A program made the position numbers and the translations under genes. From contig DASWHK010000008.1 in the NCBI GenBank assembly GCA_036398215.1, forward strand, positions 1 through 53,900: DNA of 53,900 bases, written 5' to 3'. This stretch comes from DASWHK01 sp036398215. GTDB taxonomy: Bacteria; Acidobacteriota; UBA890. The first letter of the stretch is position 1. The number at the start of each line of letters is the position of its first letter. Below are positions 16,379-26,084 of this stretch, piece after piece. Below the pieces are notes generated by a model that was not told where the DNA came from, searched no databases, and saw only the letters and a list, made by a program, of their open reading frames with translations.

Positions 16379-18423
16379 CTTGTTTCCCCCGCGGCGGTGG
16401 CGACGCCGCCGGCTGCATCCTTGTGGCGATCAGCGAGCATTCGGACGACCACCAGCGTGGCGTCGTCGTGCCACGGCCGGTCGCCGGTGAAACGCCGCAC
16501 CGCCGCGAAAACCTCCTCGACGATCGTTGCCGCCGGCTGCTCCGCGCGCCTGGCGATGATCGTGCCGAGGCGCTGGATGCCGAAGTCCTGATCGTTGGCG
16601 TTGAAGGCCTCGACCAAGCCGTCCGAATAGAAGGCTAGCACGTCGCCGGGCAGCAATTCCCGATCGCGCGGCTCGCCCGGGTGGGAAGGCAACAGCCCGA
16701 GCGGCGGGCCGGTGGATTCCAGATACTCCACCTCGCGGGTGCCGCAGCGGTAGTGGAGCGGAAAGTGGTGGCCGGCGTTCAGATAGCGGAGGCAGCGGGC
16801 CTCGAGATCGAGCTCGGCGAAGACCATCGTCATGTACTGGTTGGGGGCCGACAACTCCAGCAGCACCTCGCCCAGCCGCGGCAACAGCTGGGCCGGACGG
16901 CCGTCGGCGCGCACCTGCGTATGCACGGCGCTCTTCGCCATCGCCATGATGAGCCCGGCGGTCATCCCGTGACCGGCAACGTCACCGAACACCACCCCCA
17001 GGTGGCCGTTGGGGAGCCACAGGTAGTCGAAGTAGTCGCCTCCCACCTCGGTCGCCGGGGTCGAGCGATCGGCGATATCGAGGCCCGCCACCACGGGCGG
17101 CGTCTTCGGCAGCAGGTCGAGCTGCATCTGGCGGGCGAACTCCAGCTCGCTCCTGCGCCGCTCCCCCTCAACCAGCTCCAGCAGGAGTCGGGCGTGCTCC
17201 ATCGCCAGGCCGACCTGGTTGGCGAAGCCCGAGAGGCTGCGGATCTCGGCCTTGTTGAAGCCGAACGGCTCGTGCTTGCCGGCGATCAGCAAGGCCCGCG
17301 GCGCGCCGCCCGGGGCCAGCACCGGCACGATCACCGACGAACCGGCGGCCGGTTCCCAGATCCTCGGCAGGACGCTGGGCTGGCCGCGGGCATGGTCGGC
17401 GACCGACAGCGGCCTCCGATCGCTGAAGCCGATCGACAGGTCCGGCCAGGAGCCGCGCGAGCGGTGCCGGTAGATGTGCTCGCCGGCGGCGTCTCTGCGC
17501 AGCAGGCTGAACGAGACCTGACCGTTGTTGCCCGGCTCGACGAGGGCGACGACGTCGGGCCCCCCGATACGGCTGAGCGAGCGCAGCACCGCGGTCTGGA
17601 ACTCCTGCGGATCGAGCGCCGAAGTGGTGGTCAAGCCGAAGTCGTAGACGGCGTCCAGCTCGCGCACCTTCTTCTCATAGAGTCGGGCGCCCGACAACGC
17701 CTGCGCGACGCGCACCAGCAGCAGGACGACGAAGGTCAGACAGAACAGCGATGCCCCGGCGACGAACAGCGTCAGGGGATCCGCTGGCGGGCCGGGGGCG
17801 GCGCTGGGCCGCCGAATGAAGATCACCGCCGCGGTCGCCAGCGGCACGGTGGCCAGTAAGCCCCCCAGCAACACCGCGAGGCGCTGCCGTCGCTCGATCG
17901 TGATCAACCACCCCATCGGCGCCAGCAACCCCAGCAAGACGCCGGCGAGCGCCAGGGGCAGCAGTGCGGAGGCGGGAGATGCGGCGCCGGCCTGCGTGGC
18001 GCCAACGACCAGCGCATAGAAGAGCGCCAGCCCCCACGCCAGGCTCGACTTGCCGACCAGGGCGAGATCGAGCGCCACCAGCACGGCGGCGGCGAGGGCG
18101 GCGGCGCCGATCGCCATCAACAGGGCGCTGAGCGGCGCCAGCAGCGGCTCCGGCAGGCTCAGCAACCCGGCCGCGATGTCGTACAGGACGCTCAACCAGA
18201 GGATCTGGACCGACAACGCCGCCATCTGCAGCTTGGCGTACTCGTCGGCGCCGCCGCCCAGCATCCGCTGCCGGTACCAGACCAGCGCGCCGACGGCAAG
18301 CCCCGCGCCGGCGACCAGGAGAAGCTGCGGCGCTTCCGGAACCACCAGCTGGACGGTGGCCGTGGCGACGCAGGCAGCACCCAGCAACAGCTCCCACGGA
18401 GAGGCGAAGGCGGACAGCTTCAT
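16375..18423 (-). CDS. Membrane GAF / SpoIIE-type PP2C serine phosphatase
   Basis: A 682-residue protein. Seven or eight membrane helices fill about 1-245, a GAF domain lies at about 275-420, and an RsbU/SpoIIE PP2C-type phosphatase at about 445-670. Phosphatase motifs are visible: EVGGDYFDY, VVFGDVAGHGMTAGL, LNAGHHFPL and DGLVEAF, with the final WHDDATLVVV. The aspartates of these motifs bind the two metal ions. Such proteins dephosphorylate anti-sigma-factor antagonists, but no STAS or anti-sigma gene is nearby. A TACAAT lies just before ATG 18423, suggesting a leaderless message. It is coupled to the GWxTD gene. Confidence 0.92.
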   Translation of the reverse strand: MKLSAFASPWELLLGAACVATATVQLVVPEAPQLLLVAGAGLAVGALVWYRQRMLGGGADEYAKLQMAALSVQILWLSVLYDIAAGLLSLPEPLLAPLSALLMAIGAAALAAAVLVALDLALVGKSSLAWGLALFYALVVGATQAGAASPASALLPLALAGVLLGLLAPMGWLITIERRQRLAVLLGGLLATVPLATAAVIFIRRPSAAPGPPADPLTLFVAGASLFCLTFVVLLLVRVAQALSGARLYEKKVRELDAVYDFGLTTTSALDPQEFQTAVLRSLSRIGGPDVVALVEPGNNGQVSFSLLRRDAAGEHIYRHRSRGSWPDLSIGFSDRRPLSVADHARGQPSVLPRIWEPAAGSSVIVPVLAPGGAPRALLIAGKHEPFGFNKAEIRSLSGFANQVGLAMEHARLLLELVEGERRRSELEFARQMQLDLLPKTPPVVAGLDIADRSTPATEVGGDYFDYLWLPNGHLGVVFGDVAGHGMTAGLIMAMAKSAVHTQVRADGRPAQLLPRLGEVLLELSAPNQYMTMVFAELDLEARCLRYLNAGHHFPLHYRCGTREVEYLESTGPPLGLLPSHPGEPRDRELLPGDVLAFYSDGLVEAFNANDQDFGIQRLGTIIARRAEQPAATIVEEVFAAVRRFTGDRPWHDDATLVVVRMLADRHKDAAGGVATAAGETR

Positions 18424-18429
18424 GGCGCC

Positions 18430-18435
18430 ATTGTA
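18430..18435 (-). promoter_or_regulatory. -10 element of the SpoIIE phosphatase gene
   Basis: On the minus strand TACAAT ends six bases before ATG 18423, where a transcript start would fall on or next to the A of ATG. No -35 match is visible. Confidence 0.4.
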
Positions 18436-18542
18436 CTGTGCCGCCGCGGGCCGGCTGGGGGTGGCGGCTCCGGGGCCGCGGCGACTTCCGGCGCTCTCGT
18501 CTTGGGGCCCCCGCGGCAGTGAGGCCCGCGGTCACGGCAACG

Positions 18543-18571
18543 TTGTCGGCTCTGCCGGCCTTTGCTAGAAT
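18543..18571 (+). promoter_or_regulatory. Sigma-70 promoter of the Gld-like ABC operon
   Basis: TTGTCG (18543-18548), a 17-nt spacer and TAGAAT (18566-18571). TGC directly precedes the -10, forming an extended element. The leader to ATG 18671 is about 90 nt. It is divergent from the phosphatase promoter. Confidence 0.6.
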
Positions 18572-18670
18572 GCGGCGCGGACCGAGAAGACAGTCAGGTG
18601 CTGATCGACTCCGCCGTCCTGCCTCTCCGGCCTGGGCGGCGTCCCAATCCTCCGCAGGGAACTCTGGAAG

Positions 18671-19497
<827 letters not shown>

Positions 19498-19501
<4 letters not shown>

Positions 19502-20271
19502 CCAACATCTGGGCGGTTGCCTACAAGGAGCTGCGCAACTACTTCGTCTCGCCGATCGCCTACGTCGTGCTGGCCGGCTTCCTGCTGCTATGTGGCTGGT
19601 TCTTCTGGACCTACCTGCTGCAGTTCTCCCAGTGGGTCTCGCTGTACACGCAGTTCCAGGACCCGCAGGCGCTGGGGCAGCTCAACCTCAACGACATGGT
19701 CATGGCGCCGCTGCTGCAGAACATGATCGTCATCTTCCTGATCATGATGCCGCTGATCACCATGCGCCTGTTCGCCGAAGAGCGCGCCCAGGGGACCGAC
19801 GAGCTGCTGCTGACCTCGCCAATCGGCACCCTCGAGATCACCCTCGGCAAGTTCCTCGGCGCTGCCCTGTTCTTCGCCGTCCTGCTCGCCTGCACGCTCC
19901 TCTACCCGGCGATCCTCCTCTGGTACGGGGACCCGGAGGTGGGCCCCATCCTCACCGGCTACCTCGGGGTGCTGCTGGTGGGGCTCTCGTTCATCGCCCT
20001 GGGGCTGTTCACCTCGACGCTGACCGACAACCAGATCGTCGCCGCGGTCTCGGCGTTCGTGGTGCTGCTGCTGTTCTTTGCCATCGGCTGGCCGGCCGGC
20101 ACCGTCGGGGCCACCTCCGGCGCGGTGCTCCGCTACCTGTCGCTGACCGAGCACATGCAGTCGCTCGTGCAGGGCCTGGTGGTGAGCACCGACGTGATCT
20201 ACTTCGCCAGCCTCATCGTCTTCGCCCTCTTTCTGAGCCAGCGCTCGCTCGAGTCGCTGCGCTGGAGATAG
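19498..20271 (+). CDS. ABC-2 type permease, GldF-like
   Basis: A 257-residue membrane protein with six predicted helices. It opens with NIWAVAYKELRNYFVSPIAY, the usual N-terminus of this group, and has the MMPLITMRLFAEERAQGTDELL loop that contacts the ATPase. ATGA overlap with the ATPase gene and a 7-nt gap to the GldG-like gene show one transcription unit. The transported substrate is not known. Confidence 0.93.
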
Positions 20272-20278
20272 AACGACC

Positions 20279-22006
20279 ATGAGTGCTTCCTACCGCTCGT
20301 TCGGCCTGTTCGGCCTGATCCTGCTGGCGTTCGGGATCCTCGGCGGGCTGGTGACCGGCGATTGGAACGCGCTCTACGTCCTGGTGCACCTGATCGGCGG
20401 CGCCTCGATGCTCGGCCTCTACCTGTTCACCCACATCGAGAACCTGCGCGAGTCGGTCACCGGCAGACGCAGCCAGTACGCCACCAACACGGTCGTCTAC
20501 ACGCTGGTGACGCTGGCGGCGATCGTGCTGGTCAATTATGTAGGGGCGCAGAACGAAGCCCGCTACGACGCCAGTGAACAGGGGATCTTCTCGATTGCGC
20601 CGCAGACCCGCGAGCTGCTCGCCGGCCTCGACTCCGACGTCGAGGCGCTCGCCTTCTTCCGCGAGGCCGAGGGCGCCGGCGCCGAGCAGCTGCTGGAGAC
20701 CTACGCGGCGGAATCCGAACGCTTCACCTACACGATGGTGGATCCCGACAAGCGCCCCGAGCTGGCCCAGCAGTACGAGGTCACCCAGTACGGCACGCTG
20801 GTGCTCGACCGCGGCGACGAGACGACCCGCATCACCGAGCTCTCCGAGGAGGCGCTCACCAACGCGCTGATCCGGCTGATGGCGGCGGAGGGCAAGCGGA
20901 TCTACTTCACGACCGGCCACGGCGAGCCCGATCTGGAGGCCCGCGAGACCCCCGACGGCCTCGGCCAGCTCAAGGCGGCGCTCGAGAACGAGGGCGCCGC
21001 GGTGCGGCCGCTGCTGCTGGCGACGCTCCCCGACGTGCCGGCCGACGCGGATCTGCTGGTGGTTGCCGGTCCGCAGCGGGCTTTCCTCGACAACGAGATC
21101 GAGACCCTGCGCCGCTTCCTGGATCGCGGCGGCCGGGCGCTGTTGCTGATCGAGCCGCGGGCCAGCGCCGAGCTGGTGGCGCTGCTCGGCGAGCGCGGCG
21201 TGGCGGTGGGCGACGACGTCATCATCGACCAGGTCGTGCAACTGTTCGCCGGCCCCACGGTCGGCGTCGAGCCGGTGGTCAGTCAGTACGGCTCCCATCC
21301 GATCACCCAGGCATTCGCCCAGAACACGCTGTTCCGCCTCGCCCGCTCGGTCAAGCCGGCCCCCGAGACGCCGGCCGGCGTCACGGTGACGACCCTCGCC
21401 TCCACGAGCCCGGCGTCGTGGGCGGAGAGCAACGTCGATCAGGTGTTCGAGACCGGCGAGGTCGACCCCGAGGGCGACGAGCCCGGCCCGGTCTCGCTCG
21501 CCGTCGCCGTGAGCATCGACGCGAGCGCCCTCCAATGGACCGAGCCGGCGATCGAGACGGCGCCCGAAACGACCGCCGCGGGCGGCGACGAGGCTAATCC
21601 CGAGGACCCGGCCGCCGCGGCCCAGGAGCCCGAGCCTTCCGCCGGCGACGTTGCGGGCGCCCCGCCCGACGCTGCCGGCGGCGCCGAGCCCGACGCCCCG
21701 CAGGAGCCCGCCGGCTCCGGCCCGCCTGCCGACCTCGAGGGCCGCCTGGTGGTCGTCGGCGACGCCGAGTGGGTCAACAACAGCCGGTTGTCGCTGCTGT
21801 ACAACGAGGACCTGGCGCTCAACATGGTCGGCTGGCTGACCGGCGGCGCCGAGGAGACGATTGCCATCCGCCCGCGGGCCCGCCGCGCCTCGCGGATCTC
21901 GCTGACCGAGGCCCAGGGCTGGGCCGTCTTCTACTCCACCGTGTTGCTGCTGCCGGAGCTGGTGCTGCTGAGCGGCCTGGTCATCTGGTGGCGGCGACGC
22001 CGATAG
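20279..22006 (+). CDS. GldG-family ABC transporter auxiliary protein
   Basis: A 575-residue protein anchored at both ends: helices at about 8-60 and 80-95, and a C-terminal helix at about 548-568 followed by WWRRRR. The large extracytoplasmic part has the GldG/IFT52-like fold. KRIYFTTGHGEPDL and LLVVAGPQRAFLDNEIE are typical motifs of this 'ABC-type uncharacterized' domain. An insertion of about 60 residues (around 420-485), rich in Ala, Pro, Glu and Asp, precedes the last beta segment LVVVGDAEWVNN. Probably a periplasmic partner of the GldA/GldF pump. Confidence 0.9.
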   Translation: MSASYRSFGLFGLILLAFGILGGLVTGDWNALYVLVHLIGGASMLGLYLFTHIENLRESVTGRRSQYATNTVVYTLVTLAAIVLVNYVGAQNEARYDASEQGIFSIAPQTRELLAGLDSDVEALAFFREAEGAGAEQLLETYAAESERFTYTMVDPDKRPELAQQYEVTQYGTLVLDRGDETTRITELSEEALTNALIRLMAAEGKRIYFTTGHGEPDLEARETPDGLGQLKAALENEGAAVRPLLLATLPDVPADADLLVVAGPQRAFLDNEIETLRRFLDRGGRALLLIEPRASAELVALLGERGVAVGDDVIIDQVVQLFAGPTVGVEPVVSQYGSHPITQAFAQNTLFRLARSVKPAPETPAGVTVTTLASTSPASWAESNVDQVFETGEVDPEGDEPGPVSLAVAVSIDASALQWTEPAIETAPETTAAGGDEANPEDPAAAAQEPEPSAGDVAGAPPDAAGGAEPDAPQEPAGSGPPADLEGRLVVVGDAEWVNNSRLSLLYNEDLALNMVGWLTGGAEETIAIRPRARRASRISLTEAQGWAVFYSTVLLLPELVLLSGLVIWWRRRR

Positions 22007-22012
22007 GCCACC

Positions 22013-23938
22013 GTGCGCTTCAAGAACACCCTGATCATGGCCATCGCGGCGCTGCTGCTCGGTGGCTACGTCTGGTTCTTCGAGATCCGCGGCCGTGAGG
22101 AGCGCGAGGAAGCTGAGCGCGTCGCCTCCCGTCTGCTCCACTTCGAGAGCGACAGCGTCACCGGCCTGACCCTGCAGACCGACGACGGCACCGTCGTGCT
22201 GAGCCGCGTCGACGACGCCTGGCGGATCACTACCCCCTATGATCTCCCGGCGGACAGCGCGGCGGTCGACAGCATCGTCAACCGCCTGCAGAGCGCCGAT
22301 CACGAGCGGCTGATCGAGGAGCAGCCCGCGGACCTGGCCCGCTTCGGCCTCGCCGAGCCCGAGGTGATGGTGACGCTGCAGCTCGACGACGGCGACACCC
22401 GCACGCTGGCCGTTGGCGGCGGCACGCCGGTGGGCTTCAACGTCTTCGTGCAGCCGGGCGCTGGGGAGGCCGTCTACACCAGCGCCGCCAGCCTCAAGGA
22501 CGCGCTCGACAAGACCTTGTTCGACCTGCGCGACCGCAAGATCCTGAGCTTCGCCGACGCCGACGTGGCGCGCCTGCAGATCGACGCCGGGGGGCTCGAG
22601 GCCGCGATCCGCCGGGGCGCCGAGCAGGGGGACGGCATCACCCGCTGGGAGCTGACCGAGCCGCTGGCGGCGCGCGGCGACAACGAGACGATCTCGTCGC
22701 TGCTGACGCGCCTGCGCAACGATCGCGCCCTCGCCTACCCCACCGAGTCCGCGACCGCCGAGGAGCTCGCCTCCTGGGGCCTCGATGATCCGGTCGCGAC
22801 GCTCACGATCTGGACGGCGGAGGACGCCGCCCAGACCCTGCAGATCGGCGCCGAATCCGAGGCGCCGGCCGGCTACTACGCTCGGCGCCTCGGCAGCGAC
22901 GCCGTCTTCGTCGTGCCCGCCGGATTGGTCGATGCCGTTCCCGACTCCGTCGACGACCTGCGCAACAAGACCGTGGTGGCCTTCGCCCGCGATCGCGTGG
23001 AGTCGATCGCGGTCAGCCGATCGGGAGAGAGCATCGAGCTGGTCAAGGACGGGCTCGACTGGCGGATCGAGCAGCCGCGCGAGCTGCCGGCCGACACCTC
23101 GACCGTCGCCACGCTGCTCGGCGGCGCCCTGGCGCTGCGCGCCGAGGGCTTCGCCGCCGGCGATCGCGACGACCCGCGCTTCGCCTTCGACGACCCCTTC
23201 CTGCAGGTGGGCTTCGGCCTCGAGCCTGGTCCCGGCACCGCAACCGGCGAGGCCACCGACGCCGCCCGCACCGTGACCCTGTCGATCGGCGCCTCGACCG
23301 CGATCGAAGGCGAGGACGACGAGGAGCCCGTGGCCGCCCGCTACGTCGTCGTCGAGGGGGAGCCGGCGGTCTACGTGGTGCCCGAGGCCGAGCTCGACGA
23401 CCTCGAGGTCGATCTCTTCGCGCTCCGCTCCAAGACGCTGGCGAGCTTCGACCAGTCCGCCGTCGACCGCATCGAGCTGACCGCCGGCGGCACCACCCAC
23501 GCGCTCGCCAAGGACGACGCGGGAAGCTGGTCGCTGATCGCTCCCGAAGCCGCCGCCATGGACAGCGAGGTCAACGACATCCTGTGGAACCTCAACTACC
23601 TCAACATGGAGGGGATCGTCGCCGAGTGGGACGGCGAGCCGGACGTCAACCTCGGCGCCTACGGCCTCGATGCCCCGGCCCTGACCGTCCGTGCCTTCGC
23701 CGGCGACCAGATGGTCGCCGGCATCAGCATCGGCGCCTCGGTGCCGGCCGACGAGATCGCCGACCTTCAGCAGTTCGCCGCCGGCGAACAGACCTACGCC
23801 CTGGTCGACGGCGTCCCCGGGCTGTTCCGGATCAGCGCCCGGCTGCGCGACGCCGCCCAGCACCTCGCCGACACGCTTTCCGGACCCGCGTCTCTAGCAG
23901 GCCGCCCGCACTTGACACTCCGCAGCGCTTTTGGCTAG
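22013..23938 (+). CDS. DUF4340 protein with about four tandem modules
   Basis: A 641-residue protein starting at GTG 22013 with one N-terminal membrane helix (about 7-23). The rest is extracytoplasmic and repetitive. Modules at about 37-155, 165-300, 315-455 and 470-620 each show 'DLR.K.ilsF....V..I', a 'W.I..P' strand and a 'FGLd.P' turn, the hallmarks of DUF4340. Many DUF4340 proteins have fewer such modules. It is the last gene of the Gld-like operon, a common neighbourhood for this family. The final ~15 residues read through the dispersed CTAGCAGGCCG motif and probably are not part of the fold. The stop overlaps a candidate promoter. Confidence 0.88.
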   Translation: MRFKNTLIMAIAALLLGGYVWFFEIRGREEREEAERVASRLLHFESDSVTGLTLQTDDGTVVLSRVDDAWRITTPYDLPADSAAVDSIVNRLQSADHERLIEEQPADLARFGLAEPEVMVTLQLDDGDTRTLAVGGGTPVGFNVFVQPGAGEAVYTSAASLKDALDKTLFDLRDRKILSFADADVARLQIDAGGLEAAIRRGAEQGDGITRWELTEPLAARGDNETISSLLTRLRNDRALAYPTESATAEELASWGLDDPVATLTIWTAEDAAQTLQIGAESEAPAGYYARRLGSDAVFVVPAGLVDAVPDSVDDLRNKTVVAFARDRVESIAVSRSGESIELVKDGLDWRIEQPRELPADTSTVATLLGGALALRAEGFAAGDRDDPRFAFDDPFLQVGFGLEPGPGTATGEATDAARTVTLSIGASTAIEGEDDEEPVAARYVVVEGEPAVYVVPEAELDDLEVDLFALRSKTLASFDQSAVDRIELTAGGTTHALAKDDAGSWSLIAPEAAAMDSEVNDILWNLNYLNMEGIVAEWDGEPDVNLGAYGLDAPALTVRAFAGDQMVAGISIGASVPADEIADLQQFAAGEQTYALVDGVPGLFRISARLRDAAQHLADTLSGPASLAGRPHLTLRSAFG

Positions 23939-23941
23939 CGT
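23912..23941 (+). promoter_or_regulatory. Candidate sigma-70 promoter of the OPT transporter gene
   Basis: Perfect TTGACA (23912-23917), 18-nt spacer, then TAGCGT (23936-23941). The -10 includes the stop codon of the DUF4340 gene. Predicted start near 23948. Confidence 0.45.
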
Positions 23942-23964
23942 CCGGGCGGATTTCCGGCTCTTTC

Positions 23965-24003
23965 GGCAATCACGGATGCTCCCCCGGCGTGGCCGGGATT
24001 GCC
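23965..24003 (+). promoter_or_regulatory. Nested stem-loop in the leader of the OPT transporter gene
   Basis: GGCAATC (23965-23971) pairs perfectly with GATTGCC (23997-24003). Within it CCCGGC (23983-23988) pairs with GCCGGG (23992-23997), sharing one base with the outer stem. The structure ends about 8 nt before GAAGAGG, the ribosome site of GTG 24023. It could modulate translation; no known riboswitch is recognised. Confidence 0.4.
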
Positions 24004-24022
24004 AGGGCAAGAAGAGGTGCTC

Positions 24023-26059
24023 GTGTCGCAAACACCGTCCGCCGCCGCCCCGCCCCCCCTCGACGATGAAAGGCCGGTCATCCCGGCGGCCACGACGCTT
24101 CCCGAGATCACCATCAAGGCGGTGTTCCTCGGCATCGTGCTGTCGGTCGTGCTGGCCGGCGCCAACGCCTATCTGGGGCTGTTCGCCGGGCTGACGGTGT
24201 CAGCCTCGATTCCCGCGGCGGTGGTCTCGATGGCGGTGCTGCGCGCCTTCAAGCGCTCCAACATCCTCGAGAACAACCTGGTGCAAACCTCCGCGTCGGC
24301 CGGCGAATCTCTCGCCGCCGGGGTGATCTTCACGGTGCCGGCGCTCGTGCTGTTGGGATGGTGGACGGAGTTCCACTACTGGCAGGTCACTGCAATCGCC
24401 GCCGTCGGCGGCGTCGTCGGCGTGCTGTTCTCGATTCCCCTGCGCCGCGCCCTGGTGGTCGAGGAGAAGCTGCGCTTCCCGGAGGGCGTCGCCACCGCCG
24501 AGGTGCTCAAGACCGGTGGCGCCGTCCGCGACCGCAGCGGGGAGCTGGTGGCGGCGCACCCCGAGCTCGCCCATGTCGGCGGTGACGACGCCACCCAACG
24601 GCGCAGCATCCGCGCCCTGGCGACTGCCGGGCTCGTCGGCGCGGCCTTCAAGTTCGGCGAGGCCGGGATGTTGCTGTGGAGCGGCACGCTCGAGGTCGGG
24701 GCCCGCGCCCTGGGGACCATCTGGGTGCTGGGCATGAACCTATCGCCGGCGCTGGTCTCGGTCGGCTACATCGTCGGCCTGAACATCGCGACGCTGGTCT
24801 TCGCCGGCGGCGTGATCGCCTGGATGATCGGCATCCCGATCTGGGCGGCGATCAACGGGGTACCGGCAGACGTCACGGCGGGCGAGGCCGCCGGGCAGAT
24901 CTGGACCTCCCAGATCCGCTACATGGGCGTCGGCGCGATGGTGATCGGCGGCCTGTGGGCGCTGATCAAGCTGATGGGCCCGGTCAAGCGCGGCATCAAG
25001 TCCGGCCTGCAGGCCTACAGCTCGAGGGGCGCCGGGGCGCCGGCCATCAAGCGCACGGAGCTCGACCTCAACATGAAGTGGGTGCTGCTGTTCACCGCCG
25101 TCTCCGTGGTGCCGATCTACATCGTCTACGAGATCGTCGTCCAGCAGTTCTTGGTCTCCGCGGTGATGGCCGCGGTGATGCTGGTCGCCGGGTTCTTCTT
25201 CGCGGCGGTCGCCGGCTACATGGCGGGGCTGGTCGGCTCGTCGAACAACCCGATCTCCGGGGTGACGATCGCGACGCTGCTGTTCACCTCGCTGCTGCTG
25301 CTGGCCCTGATGGGCGCCGACAACCCTGCCGGCCCGGCGGCGGCGATCTTCGTCGGCGCGGTGGTGGCCTGCGCGGCGGCCATCTCCGGCGACACGATGC
25401 AGGACCTCAAGGCCGGCTACCTCGTCGGCGCGACGCCCTGGAAGCAGCAGCTCATGGAGTTCCTCGGCGTCATCTCGGCGGCGTTCGTGATGAGCCCGGT
25501 CCTCTACCTCTTGCAGGCCCGTTACGGCATCGGCGCCCCCACGCTCGAGCATCCCAACCCCCTCACGGCGCCGCAGGCCACCCTGATGGCGAGCGTCGCC
25601 CGGGGCGTCTTTCAGGGGGGCTTGCCGTGGAACATGGTGTTCATCGGGATGGGGATCGCGGTCGCCATCATCGCCCTCGACAAGTACCTGGAAGCGCGCG
25701 GCGCCGAGTTCCGCGCCCCGGTGCTGGCGGTGGCGGTGGGGATCTACCTGCCGCTGGAGCTGTCCAGCTCGATCTTCATCGGCGGCCTGATCGCCTGGTG
25801 GGCGAGCCGCCGGCTGGGAGGCGCCGAGCCGGCCCAGACCGGGCTGCTGTTCGCCTCCGGCCTGATCACCGGCGAGGCGCTCGTCGGCATCCTGCTGGCC
25901 CTGCCGATCGTCCTCGGCCAGGTCTGGCCGTTCTTCTCGGCCGACATGTTCGAGGTGGTCGCCACGCCGCCGCTGGGCGGCTGGCCGGGGTTGATCCTGC
26001 TGCTCGGGGTCTGCTGGTGGTTGCTGTCGCTGGCCAGCGAGCGGCCGTCCGAGGGCTGA
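24023..26059 (+). CDS. OPT-family oligopeptide/metal-chelate transporter
   Basis: A 678-residue membrane protein with about 14-16 helices. It begins with a short cytosolic stretch and LPEITIKAVFLGIVLSVVLAGANAYLGL, the standard opening of prokaryotic OPT proteins. The conserved NILENNLVQTSASAGES segment follows, and GDTMQDLKAGYLVGATPWKQQ comes later, both diagnostic. Family members take up oligopeptides or metal-siderophore complexes by proton coupling; the exact substrate is unknown. GTG 24023 was chosen because GAAGAGG lies 5 nt upstream. The TTG at 23999 lies inside the leader hairpin. Confidence 0.94.
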   Translation: MSQTPSAAAPPPLDDERPVIPAATTLPEITIKAVFLGIVLSVVLAGANAYLGLFAGLTVSASIPAAVVSMAVLRAFKRSNILENNLVQTSASAGESLAAGVIFTVPALVLLGWWTEFHYWQVTAIAAVGGVVGVLFSIPLRRALVVEEKLRFPEGVATAEVLKTGGAVRDRSGELVAAHPELAHVGGDDATQRRSIRALATAGLVGAAFKFGEAGMLLWSGTLEVGARALGTIWVLGMNLSPALVSVGYIVGLNIATLVFAGGVIAWMIGIPIWAAINGVPADVTAGEAAGQIWTSQIRYMGVGAMVIGGLWALIKLMGPVKRGIKSGLQAYSSRGAGAPAIKRTELDLNMKWVLLFTAVSVVPIYIVYEIVVQQFLVSAVMAAVMLVAGFFFAAVAGYMAGLVGSSNNPISGVTIATLLFTSLLLLALMGADNPAGPAAAIFVGAVVACAAAISGDTMQDLKAGYLVGATPWKQQLMEFLGVISAAFVMSPVLYLLQARYGIGAPTLEHPNPLTAPQATLMASVARGVFQGGLPWNMVFIGMGIAVAIIALDKYLEARGAEFRAPVLAVAVGIYLPLELSSSIFIGGLIAWWASRRLGGAEPAQTGLLFASGLITGEALVGILLALPIVLGQVWPFFSADMFEVVATPPLGGWPGLILLLGVCWWLLSLASERPSEG

Positions 26060-26084
26060 GGTCCTGAGTCGCTGGGCGTTAGGT

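Noticed and set aside
20213..23863. A 1216-codon open frame on the minus strand, opposite the GldG-like and DUF4340 genes.
   Set aside because: It is a codon-bias shadow of GC-rich genes. It lacks domains, and the plus-strand genes there have clear families and operon structure.
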